A model generated the notes under the pieces. The model saw only the letters and a program-made list of their open reading frames with translations, had not been told where the DNA came from and made no database searches. From Verticillium longisporum (taxonomy: Eukaryota > Ascomycota > Sordariomycetes > Glomerellales > Plectosphaerellaceae): a stretch of DNA of 64,000 bases. The position numbers and the translations under genes are program-made. Of the stretch, positions 12,297 to 24,018 are shown piece by piece; position 1 is the stretch's first letter; each line of letters begins with the position of its first letter. The DNA lies in assembly GCA_019188255.1 (NCBI GenBank), contig JAETXT010000005.1, forward strand, positions 3,906,001 to 3,970,000. The letters run 5' to 3'.

Positions 12297-13557
12297 TTAG
12301 TCGGACTGGTGATCCTCGGAGCCAGCTTCAGACCTCGCATCGCCCTTGTGTACCTTCTTGTGACGGCGGAGGTTGGAGACCACGGAGAAGTGACGGCCGC
12401 ATCCTTCGACCTCGCATGCAAAAGCTGCCCAATGTTAGTGCCGTGGTTCATAGAGGACGGGGGGAACAGGAGCAACGTACGCTTCTCGCCAGTGTGGCTG
12501 TACATGTGTGTTTGCAGTGATGAGGGGCGCGTGAAGCGCTTGTCGCACACCTTGCACTTGTGCTTCTTCTGCGTGCTCGAAGACACCTTAGAGCTGAACT
12601 GACCCATCATGGACTGGGGAGCTGGCGGAGCTTGGTTCAGTAGGCCGTGAGGGCGGGGTAGGGTGCGAGACGTGACCGACTCAATGTCGGACGTTGAGTA
12701 GTCGCTGACAGAGTCTGCGCCATAGTAGCTTCCAAACCCACCAGCCGAAGAGACGGACGAGCTGGTGGAGTGGGTGGAGGGGAAGCCGTAGGAGTCTTGC
12801 GAACTCCTGTCGGTGCGGGTGCCATAGATGGGTCGCGGGGTCTCCTGGCTCATGGCCAGCATGCCGTGGCCGGCATCGATGGCGTCTGCGAAACTCCTCC
12901 TCTCGTCGTGAATACCTCTGTGGTCAAAGTCAATCAATGATGCTCTTTGCGGTCTGGACATCATCGTCGAATCGGGACCGCCGTATGGCGAGGCAGAGGG
13001 TACTGACGGGTGTGAGAATCTCCTGGAGTGGTCGTGCTCAGGAGCAAGGGCAAAGGCCGACCTCACGGGCGGTGCTGGGGCGTAACCCATAGACTCGTAG
13101 GGTGCCGGGGATGCCGTGTAAGAAGCGTTGACTGGAGACGCGGACGAGGCGTAGCTGCTGCTGGCGTCTGTATAGGGGGCGGCAGTGGTTGCGTGCATCC
13201 GGCTGATGCTCATAACATCTTGAGGAAGTGTGAGTAGATCCGGTCTGGGCAGAGGGTCTGCCATGGGGAGGCTACCTGCTGAAGCTGCTGTGACGGGAAT
13301 CTGGCCGTAGGAACCAAGGGACGACGCGGAGCTGCTGGTGCTGGCGCGCGCATGCGCCCTGTCCAGAGGGCCGAGACCCGGGTGAAGGCCCTGGTGGCCA
13401 TTGACGTACAGGGCATGGCTGTTGTTGGGCGGCGAGGAAGAAGAACCCCAAGGGTTGGAGAACTGGGGGCAGCGGAGGAGGAAGCTTGGTAGGAAGACAT
13501 CGGATCCAAGTTCAAGGGGCCGAATCGTTGTTGTGATGAGTCCAGTGTCATAGTCAT
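12297..13557 (-). CDS. flbC: C2H2 zinc-finger transcription factor, FlbC type (frame broken near the N-terminus)
   Basis: A nuclear DNA-binding protein related to FlbC, an upstream activator of conidiation genes in Aspergillus. Two adjacent C2H2 fingers close the protein: KCKVCDKRFTRPSSLQTHMY (exon 1) and the EVEGC...HFSVVSNLRRHKKVH finger (exon 2), followed by a short acidic tail and TAA at 12297-12299. The intron is 12425-12480 (donor GTACGT, branch CTAAC, acceptor CAG) and cuts right after the TGEK linker. The remaining 300 residues are Ser/Pro/Ala-rich and disordered, as in the family. The start is ATG at 13557 (MTMTLDSSQQRFGPLNLDPM). The frame then breaks at a G5 run (13465-13469 on +, CCCCC in the gene). 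One more C joins ...SSSAAP to QFSNPWGSSSSPP and gives 401 residues. The longer reading upstream in the downstream frame begins with TTG and is not credible. Confidence 0.82.
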
Positions 13558-16500
13558 GATGATGGACGATGTTCAGGTAGGGAAGATATTCTTCCAGGAA
13601 CAAAAAGGTTGATGGGTAGGTGGGTAGATAGGTAGGTAGGTATGCTGATCAAGAGAGCGCGTCCAATGTTGGTAAGAGGCCAAGTAGTGACACAGATCAG
13701 ATGGGATGGAAGATCTCCTTTCCAACGAGGTGTTGAAGATGGGGGATCAGCGAGGTATAAGTGTGAACCAGTGGACTACTGACACAGGCACTACACCAGT
13801 AGAAGCTGAGGCCAGTGGTTTGGGCGGATCCAGGAGAGAGAGAGAGAGGCCTGGGAAGCAAGTCGTCTGAAGCTTGTCGCACACTGGTCAGCGGGACATG
13901 GGGTGGTGGAGATCGCCCTTTGGTCCGTTCGCTGCCTTTTGGGGTGGGAGGGGCAAAGAGGAGTGGTGCAGAAGCTGTGACGGCTCCGACTCAGGGAGAT
14001 CGACAGCGCAATGTCCCGTAGAAGAGAGGCCGAGGTGGCAGGGATTTGGGGCGATTAGGTAGGGTCGCAGGCTGGCTCAGATTGGAGACCAGGTTGCCAG
14101 GGGATGGAATGGTGGGTGTCAAGGTTGCTTTGCGCGCCTTGTTCCTCGAGTTGAACGGCCTTTTTTTGTTTTTTGGGGGTTTTCAGTCGTCGTCTTCCAC
14201 AATCGTGTGAATAGATGACGAGTATGTTTGGACGTGGGTCGTCCAAGAAGTAGACTAGGGAGGTAACAAATTGACTTGGTCAAGTCCGAGGAGTTTGTGG
14301 GATTTCGTGGGCGTGCCACTACTGGGAACCGATATGGGATGGTCGATGGACAGCAGCCCTCTTTGGGTTTGATGTTGAGAGACGGCTTGCCGTTCAGCAA
14401 GGCTGGCTCACAATCGCAGAGTCGCTGGAAGCGTACAACGTTGAGGGGGGCGTGATACAAGTGAGAATGGTACTTGAGGGTACAGTAGGAGTGGAAGCCG
14501 TTTGGGATGTCTACTTTGGTTGTCAACGGCGTGATGATGATCATGAGGATCAGGAGTAAAAATTGGGTCGCTGGCGTGGAGGGAGGCGAGGGGACAAGGC
14601 TTTTACATTCGTGGTGGCCGGGCTTTTTTTGAGGAGTGACGACTGACGACAGAGAGAAACCCAACTGCCAGAAGGGCGGGCGAATGTGCGCGGGAGAGAC
14701 ACATCGAAGCTATGATGTCGGTCTTCCTCTGGACACTGAATGGGGTGGGTCGAGGGAAGGGGGTCGCCATAACAGCGAGGGCATTGGCAGGGATAGGGGT
14801 TTGGGAAAAGAGGGGATAGGTACAGTAGAGGGGAAGGAAGGGGGGGGGGGGCGTGTGGTGGAGAGGCGAAAGGAGGAAGGGTCCAGCGACGGGGAGGAGA
14901 GGGGGGGGGGGTGTCTGTTTCTTTCGAAAGGCGCCCAGGGTCCGCAGGGACAGGGACGCGAAGCTGGGGGTACCGGTACCGGTAGCAGCATCGGTATTGG
15001 TGCTGGCGCTGGCGCTGGCTGGTGCTTGTTCATGCCTGCTCCTCCAGCTTGCTTGCTTGGGGCCGTAAAACAGTCATTTTTCGACCTGTCCGTGCTCGGT
15101 GCAGCAGCCCCAGTACGGGGACCGGCAAAATGGCTGACATTAGAGGGTGAGTGCCAATATCGTTTGCTGTTGATTCATGTCGGGAAGAACATGGCGTCTC
15201 GTCGTCTCCTCAACTCATCAAACCCATGCCCGTACTCGGGACCAGCGTCCTTCCAGCCCCAAAAAAGCCGCTGGATCGTGTTTCCCTGATCTCTGATGGA
15301 GACCAATATGCAGGGTCTGACGTTTCAACCGTGGCGGCTTGCGGCGCATCGTTGCCCTGACTCGGAGTGGCGTTGACGATGTGGTAAATGCGGGATAGCT
15401 CTTGAGCTTAGACGGGCAACTAGGGGCAACTTTGGCTGACTGGCAGCAAGAATTTGATGTGGGTGAGGACGTATGGACAGAGCTGTTGGTCGCATGCCCG
15501 CCGCCCCGTAGGTCAAGTTGATGGGCCACAGAACGGAATGGGGCAAAGCCGCGGCCGGGTGTCTGATTCCCGCCGCTGCAAGCCCCCCTCGTCAGCGACG
15601 CCTGCGCGCGTCCAACGAAGGTGAACGCACTCTTGAAAGACCCCCTCCTGCCTCAAAGCATGCGCTGTCAACTATGGTGATATCAGTCCATGACAAGAAG
15701 GATTTCTCAGAGTCGTTATGTGATTCTTTTACCACTGGCAGAATTGGCACGTCTGCGTGGTATGGGCTGCATAGACGGACCACATCCACCTGCAACTGTC
15801 GCTGATTCTTTCCCTCAAATAATAACCACAGCTACTTGGTCGGTACGTTGGACACCCAGTCATGGCCTAGGGTTCTCGGGGGCCTGTCTCTCTGGTTCAG
15901 TGTGGCAGCGTGATGCGCGATGTGGTGGATAACAAAAAAGTCGAGTGGGGGGAATGGATAGGATGAATGTGGATGCGGATGACGGCAAGGATGGGAAAGA
16001 GAGTTCCACAGACGTACTGCCTGCCACTGAGCATCGAGAAAAGGTCAAGTGTGAGGATAGGGCTTCTGGTCGAGGAGTGGGGCCATGGGGGCGTTGATGC
16101 AGTAGGATGACGTCGGTGGTAGCAGGGGCGCTCCTTCTTGAAACAAACACCGCCCAGCATCCACACTGGGGCCTCTTCTCTCTCGCTCTCTCTCACTGTC
16201 GCTGTCGCTGTCACTGTTCACGTAGAGGACCAACCTCCCCCCCCCCCAAATCGCCGCTGGGGCCCCTCTGGCGTCCCACCCCCTCCGCTAGGTTCCATCG
16301 CTTTTGCCAGCCCGTTGTGTCATCAGCCAATTTCCAATGGCTGGCACGCATCCACTTGTTGTGTGCGACATGGGACGTGGATGTGGGGGCTCGAAAAGCC
16401 AGCGAGACGCTGATGCGGTGGACTGGACGGACTCATCGGTCGGGGAAAAGGGAATGCGGTGTGATGCGGCAGTAGATGCCAGTTGAAAGCTTGTTCCTCG

Positions 16501-19500
16501 AACGGGGGGGCGGTGGCAGTGCTCGCCTGTCTTCCCAGCTGCTGTACTGAGTTGCTGTTGCAGGCTGTTTTTGACCTGACAACGAAAGGAAAAACTGGCG
16601 CGCACCTCTCGTGTCGGGTCGGGGCATGACATCGGTGAACCGAGCAAGCGGGGTCCAACAGGCAGCCTTGCCTACGGTGGTCAACAGTGACATCAACAGT
16701 CCCAGCGCAAAGCGACGGCATCAACTGCCATCCGTACCCTGGGTATCTTTACACACGCGCCCACCACTCCACTTAGCTGCCCACCCTTTCACTCCCGATA
16801 TGTCTGATGGACAAGCATCGTGTTCTTTTGCAGTCTGCACGTTGGGGAAACAGGGAGCTCATTTCAGGCGCACCGCATAGGATGGCCGCCCCGCCAGTCC
16901 AGTAGCGAGACTGGTGGACAGTTTGGTGCGCTGGGAACAATGACGCTGGGACATGAGGTAATCATGTCACCTACGCTACGCAGCCTTGCCCTGTTGCCTT
17001 GCTTCCTTCGATCGTGGTGGGTTTCGTCTGACGTAGTGAGCTGAACCGTTTTGACGGCGCGTCGCATCGCGTCGCATCGCACCGCATCTCGCCCAAAAGC
17101 CCATTGTGATCCTATTGACGTGCAAACCCCTCCATGAACGCCCAGTGGCAATCCCGTCGAAGTATCCGAAATTGCTGCCTCATCATGTTGCATCGAACCC
17201 TTTGCGGCGGTATTTGTCAACGCATTGAGATGACTATGAGGATCTAACATGACCTTGTCTGCTTGATCGGGCCTGCCCCGTCCGGCCGCCGGAGCACCCT
17301 CGTCTGGACGCCGACGGCGCTACTCCGAGCTCCGACAACAATTCGCTGGTCGCTGATGCCATGCTAGGAGTCGCAGCAACTTCGATGTGCAGGGAAGGCC
17401 AGCCCGCTCTGGAGGTCGTCTTGTCTCGGTAGATTCTGGTCCACGAATTCCTAGTGCGCTGCGTAGTGGTAGAATGGGTCCTGCAGAACCGAGGATATCA
17501 TCCAACCTGCTTTCACGTCCAACGTCTCTCTTTCGCTCGCCCGCTCTCTCTCTTTCTCTCTCTCTCGGTACTTGACTGAACCGATACCCGCCATAAAAGC
17601 AAGCGTCTTGGGGAGGACCCACCCCAGGCCTCTTCGTCGTCCTGTGAGATGATGGATGATGGGAGTGGCGCCGCACTAGCTGGCCTTACCGCTGCAGGCC
17701 CCGAACGGTGCGGCAGGGATACCTGATGTACCTGTACCGAGTCTACTCTGTGCTCAGCAGAGCCGGTTCAGCGCCAATGACACCATCTTTAGCGCACAAC
17801 AGACGGGGCGGCGGAAGAGGCACACGCGCGCCTTTGCTAACAACGCTTTTTTGCCGACCCGAAATGCCACCAATGATGGCATGCTCATGCCTGCTCTGTT
17901 CTTCGTGGCGGCTGAATGCAAATGCGATGAAGAAGAAGAAGGAAAGAGCAGGAAAAGGGCGCCCTGACAGGGCTTGACACCATGACCCCTTCGCAATACC
18001 ACGGCCAGCAGCCATGTCTTAGAGTTGCGGACCGAATGTGCCATCAATATGCGCGACAGTGCACGATACGACGCCGAGGCTTAGGAGTTGGGTCGGTCTT
18101 CTGATCATCTTTGCCATCTACTTCGTAGCCATGCATGGCGCAGACCTGCCGCCTGAATACTTTTTTCAATGTCGGCCGTGCGCCCGCCATTTCCTCAAGT
18201 CCGGCTAGAACATATTCGTCCCTATTCCCCATCATCAGATCTTGGCAATGGCGGAAACAGTCCGGGTGCGCTGACATCCGGTCGTGTTGACGAAATTCCG
18301 CGCGAACTAGTGCTCTCTACATCCTTATGGAGGGGTTGACCGATGCACTCTTCTTGGTCGGCACAGAGCCCCCCGGATTGCCGTTGTGATTGTGGGGGGA
18401 CTGTCAACATGGCCGCCAGTGTCTGTGACCGCCTTGTCAACACCGTCGTAGTGTATCCCCTCTGAACTATCCGGAAATGGCCGTACACAAGCGCAGTTTC
18501 GTAGGCGACACACAACCATCCATTCGAGATGGAACGGGTTTAGCATCTTGCCCCGATGTCACCGTAGCTTTCATGTCTTGGATATTTCATTTTGTCGTGA
18601 ATGAGACGAATCCTAAGATGTGCTCTAGCGGGTTGAACAGATGTCATCCAAGCAAAAGCATGTCTTGGTCTTGGGCACAAGGGCACAAGGTGGGGGGGCG
18701 AGAGTGCCGGAGCGTCCATCCTCGAGATGTCTGGTGCGTTCATCTCGAATCCCGGCCAGCTAGGCTTTTTCAGGCCATCGCTTTGTAGCCGTAAGCCTGG
18801 TTTAGACACATGAAACACGCTAGACCTGGGCACCCATGCTTTGAGGCCGTTGGAGAGCCCTTCGAGGTCGCCGATCATAGTTGACAGGGTGGGAACAGAC
18901 GGGGGCGCAAGGGGAATTTCGGAAATCTTTACTCAATAGCACGTCAACGTCGTCAAGGCTGGCCTGGCAGATGCTTGCTTCGTGCCGCCATGCTGGTTGG
19001 TGTACTTGATGGCACCCGTCACGAAGCTTGCAGGAACCAAGAAGGGGTTCGAGCCAAGCCAGCAGCTATTGACTGACGGCGTCGAAGCCAATGATGCGGG
19101 ACCTCATCCGCGCCAGTCGTTTGACACTCGGACTGTCGAGGCATAGATGAGACATGGCAGGCTTGCGTTCCGGCCCTGGCCAGAGTCAGAGCCGGCCCTG
19201 GATATGCGGGTGATAGTTTAAGAGGGGCGATGATTTCGGGATGCCACAATGCCTCAATTCAGATACCCGACGAAATGATGGTGCCGATCCTTCGACTCGA
19301 TGGCAAGCTGGGCCCGGCACATGACCAGGCAAGACTTATGTCCAAGAGCCCAGGACAGCCACAGCGTAGCATCGTGGGTTGCTGCAAGAAACGAAACATC
19401 CTTATCGGTACGCCAGGCGTCAATGATGGACGATCATGTCGATTCTGTGGGGTCCCTACGACTGACAGCTTCACGGGATGCGACGCCGGTGGTAAATCCT

Positions 19501-22500
19501 AAACGACAGAGATCGAAACTGCCAGCTGCCGGGTCGAGAACACTTGACGGGATGGTGGCTTTTGACGATCCGATCTGACGGCACTGGCACTTGATGCTCC
19601 AGTAGTTTTGTTCAGTTATCGAACTGGATTTTAGCATGGCTCTCTGGGGATTTTGAGATCATCATCAGTTGTCATCAGACGAAAGCGGCGCAAATGCCCC
19701 TACCTCCACAAGGTGTCCCAAAAGAGACGCGGCGAGAACCCTACGTGTCGCTGTCTTCCCATTCTGCCGATGTAATTTATCCTTAAGATGAAGACATCTG
19801 TAAATGGCCTTCGCAAGACCTCAAAGCTTGCGCGAGACCCAAGAGCCTTCACTTGATGCCTGCAAAATCTTCCCGACAATCTCAAGATACCCTGCCGTTC
19901 GACAAGGGGTCGTCTCAGAATCGACAGGGTTCCCCAAGGATGGGTCACGTTCGAAGTCAGTGAAGGCGAACATTGGACCCTACCTCTGCACGACCCACAG
20001 GTGGGTTGAATGATCACTGGCCGCTTCTTGTCGTATTGCAGATGAGGCGGCTCTCCCCTGCTTTCCGTGTCACTCGACGAAAACCTGACGCCAACAGTAA
20101 ATTGTCCGCAAACAAGAGGCGTGGGAGGGGCTCGCGATACCGGCTGTGAGCTCCGCATGACGAGTGAGGTCGTGGTGCCCAGGGGTCCCCGCGGCTGTCC
20201 ATCAACTCGGACCACATGACAGCTCTCTCTCTTAAGCGGCCAGTACAGGCAATGACTCGCTCTCCCATGGTGACGGGGAGGCGGACCTGGCGGGATGGCG
20301 CTGCCCAGCTGTCGGGCCGTCTTAAACGACGCTTCCCTTTGCTCTATTCACTTGTCCAGTTCGACAGGCATCCGCACCCTCATGCGCCGGATTTTGGCGT
20401 GCCGTCGCTGCCTCGTTGCTGAATGACTGGGTGGCGTAGTGAGGGACCGGGCTCAATTCCAAGAGCAGCTGGTGGGTCAGTGAAGATGCGGACGCGTGTC
20501 TGGGAAGCCATCTTTGTCTGCTTCAAACCGAGTCAAGCCAGGCAAGGCTGGTCGGACATGGTCCGAAGGTACCAATCAGCCAGCAACCGAGGGATGTAGC
20601 GACATCGTCCGGATGCGCTCATATGAAAAGCACCCCGTACCCAATTTAGCAGATGCCATGCCATGGGACGAAGGTAGTTCTCTGGATGTGGTGATCCGGT
20701 TCCAAGTACATCGGGCGTAGACTTGATGCTGTCCTACAGTTCGAGGTCCAGACGGTATTATAGAGAGTGGCCATTCTCCCCAAGCAGCGATAGATCTTGG
20801 TTCTCTTCGATAGCAATAGTGGTGGTAATCGATCTTGTGCCTAAACTGGGCCGGGTTCTCCCTCAGCGCCGCGAAGTGAAAATTAAGCAGACGCAAACAT
20901 ATCAGCTACCGCTGTTCTTGAGTCCTTAACGTGACATTCTGACCTCTTACCCCCTCTGCAAATCATGTGAAGGCCAGATATGCATAGTCTCGTTGGCAGG
21001 TTGAACCAGTCGTCATGCTGTACCTGCTTGGCTTAAAAGGTATCTATCGGGTACCTAGGTAGGCGTAGTTGGCAGGTGTCAGAGAAGGTGCCGATCGACG
21101 GGAGAGCCTTGCATCCTGGCGAGCGCGCTTTTGGCTGCTTCTCGTAGAAAGAAGGAAAACCCAGGAGGTTGAGGGCAGTTGCGATCCGCGAATCCGCTGC
21201 CTAAAAGCTGTAGGGACCTTGCCTACAATTGGCCGCGTTACGATCGTGGGATGTTTCGAGTCGTCAGTGACATCATATGGACTGGTCTCGCCCTCCATTT
21301 GAAACGACGACAAACTCCTCGCAAGAACGCCCGGCAACGCCCATTGCCTCTCTTCGTCGTCTACTTAATCTGAATGATTCCCTCCCCCCTGAGTAGTTCT
21401 CTACAACTGCATCCAGTCTCGCGACCAGCCCTGAAGATCGCCTACCACCGAGGACCTAGGATGGGATCAAGGACCGCTTTCGACCACGAGAATCTGCGAT
21501 TGATGAGTCACGTGACGATACGGGAGACACTCACCTGACAACCGCTATTCATTGAGGAGGGATGGATCCAACACGAAGAGTTCGTCGCCATGAACGCTGC
21601 GACCGCCAGTTTCTAGAGCACATCGATCGAGGGGAGGGTCTGGGGCAGCTTCTGAGACAGCACGCCACCAACGTCAGTACATTCTAGCGTACGATGTACA
21701 GACGCGACACTGCACGCGACATCCACGATGACTTCCCGGCGCAACAGCCCACTCATCAGGGAGATCAACGTGTCTTGGGTTCTCTATGCTGTTACAGGAC
21801 GAAACATGATGCGTCATGAGGTGAACATCACATTGCAAACTGGCGTTATTGACAGGCAGACTGCCCATCGGGCTGCCCATCAGACTGCATGGCCGAGCAT
21901 CTCCGACATTGACTGTCATGAATTCATGCAAGCAAGTGCGCCGCCACCCTGACTTGCACATATCACACTGGCGCATCGATACGCTCAGTGTCTTCCGCCT
22001 CGTCTGAACACCCCGACAACGGACCGTCAGTGCAGGGCAAAGCAATAAGCGAAGGTATGCCATCTTCGTCACCTCCATTCAGGCGTCGACCCTTGGCTTT
22101 TCCCGAATATTCTGAGACACGGCAACCCAGTCTGCCCGATTGTTCAGTCTTTTTCTCGCTGCAACCGGACCTGGGGGACAGGTGTCTCACCAGGGATGTG
22201 AGCTCAGTGCGCCTAACAGCCGGGGAAAAGAGGCGCCCACCATCTGACTTTTTCTGTACCTGCCCTGCCCAACACCAACAGCAGGCTAAGGCGGCCCCCT
22301 TTCAAGGGGACATGTCCACGAGCTGTTTGGCCGAGAAGCGCCGAAACAAACAGTACGCACTGCCACACAGCGGCGGCCACTCATCTACTTCCCAGGCCCT
22401 TGATCAGGTCGAGCCGTCTATCCCGGCAGAGAGTAAAAACAATCGTTTGAGTCAAGTATGAAGAACAAGAGCGCAAGACAAACGCTCATGTACCGCTACT

Positions 22501-24018
22501 CAAGGCTGGCTGCTCTACATCGACACCACTGCCCGGTCAGCTTGCACGTGAAATAAACGCACATCTGAGTCGCTAGGCTGGAGTCTACGGCAGTTGCGGG
22601 CGATCGACGTCTGCCTGAGTCGTGGCTGTCTTCATCTGAGTCCATGATGGGCAAATCTCCTGTTCATCCCGTTCCTGCCACCTGGTAAGGCTCCGTGGAT
22701 CGCCATTCACCTCAGGATGATCACGCCCCTTTTCCGTGAGCGGTTACAGCCGCGCCATGTGCTTTTACTGGTGCTTCGTGCCCTCGTGTGTAAAGCTTGT
22801 GCTAGTTTGATGTCTGCATCTCCGCCTTGGCCAAACGTTGAGCAGCGTTGGGTCACCGTAGAACTGGGATGAAGGCCAGTTGGTTGCCGTAATCATTGGA
22901 GACTTATTGTGCCAATTCGATTATGGCCTGACGTGGTACCACAAGAGAGTTTGTGCTGAGATCCTGCAAGTGCACATGCTGGGTGGTAACAAATTTGGTT
23001 CACATTGTAGGCGTATGCTTCATGCCCCGATGCTCCCTGGCCTCGAGAATTGATGTCTTCTCGATCTCCAAGGCGGGCCTTTGACGGAATATGACAGAAG
23101 GGCAATTTGACGACCGGTCGATTGCTGACTGGCGGATGAGGCGCTGCATCATCCGTTCGCTCTTATCTCGTCTTGGGCACTACTCCTTGGGAGGTTGTAT
23201 ACTGAATACAACCGAACTCCGATTTCAAAGGCTGTAGTAGGAATAGGGACAAGCAACAGCAATTGATTTTTATGAACCCCAGAGACGCGTTGCAGGGATG
23301 CCCACTATCATTTGTACGGTCTGGATGGTTGACCAGATGACGGGTTCAATTGTACACGATATTTGTTTGCTAGGCCATGAGGCGCCTGGGGTCTTTCCCG
23401 TAGGGATTGATATTAATGTGTTCAGTGAAGCCTTGTTGAGCTTTTTTATGTAGAAGACGTGCAAATAGAGAGATTAGCTCGATCCATGCGTGATCTGACT
23501 GAGGGCTTGCAAGTGACATACTTCAATTCAAACCCACGATAAGTCGAGGACGCTAGCCCTTCTAACGTCCATCTCGGACGATTATCCATCCATCCAGCAC
23601 TTGAGGTAATACATGTGCAGGGTCTACGCATTCTTTATGCCTCCTATGAGATTTGCGACACCCGCGTCAGCCTTGTGTTGTGTCAACGGCGTCTACCGGA
23701 GCAGACAACAGTCACAGCTCTTGTTGGGCCCAGTTGTTGAAAAAGACACAATCACGTCAAGACAAGCTCTCAATGGTACACACGCTGGCGCGTTTGGCAT
23801 TTTACAAATCGACCTATCAATATTGTTGATCCTTCACAAACCCTTGATTACTGCCGTGTACTCCAACCTCCTCTCAGCTTTAGCAGGGGGGATATTACAT
23901 TCGCCGTCCTATCACAATACTTGGCATATGCCCTCCCATAGCCTAGTAACTATCCTACTCAGTATCGTCGGGCATCGGCCACTGCTGTACGCCATTCTTC
24001 TGCACACTAAGTTTCAGT
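13558..24018. other. Gene-free interval upstream of FlbC, about 10.5 kb
   Basis: No conserved coding sequence, tRNA or intact repeat element is visible. The first 1-2 kb (13.6-15.0 kb) is the FlbC promoter side and is rich in G tracts: runs of 12 G (14840-14851) and 11 G (14901-14911), with six AGGGG words on + between about 14757 and 14905. Other marks are GGTA repeats (13616-13646), GA and CT microsatellites (13833-13847, 16171-16195, 17546-17567), a C11 tract (16237-16247), GGTACC/GGTAGC repeats near 14975-15030, and GCGTCGCATC repeats near 17059-17087. Long leaders or non-coding RNAs are possible but cannot be shown. Confidence 0.6.
14840..14911. repeat. Poly-G tracts upstream of FlbC
   Basis: Two uninterrupted G runs, of 12 (14840-14851) and 11 (14901-14911), lie 60 bp apart in purine-rich DNA about 1.3 kb upstream of the FlbC start. 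Such tracts can form G-quadruplex or triplex structures, but no function is shown. Confidence 0.7.

Noticed and set aside
12140..13603. FlbC reading that starts at 13603 and runs unspliced to 12140
   Set aside because: Its first codon is TTG, it lacks the MTMTLDSSQQ start, and without the intron it loses the second zinc finger.
13616..13646. GGTA repeats at 6972-7008 and 13616-13646 as borders of a mobile element
   Set aside because: They are simple tetranucleotide repeats in different contexts, without target duplications or inverted repeats.
14636..15289. 217-residue + open frame upstream of FlbC
   Set aside because: Translation is Gly/Arg-rich from purine and poly-G tracts, with no domain or splice support.
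21988..22461. 157-residue + open frame in the gene-free interval
   Set aside because: No recognisable motif, no promoter or intron context; consistent with a chance frame.
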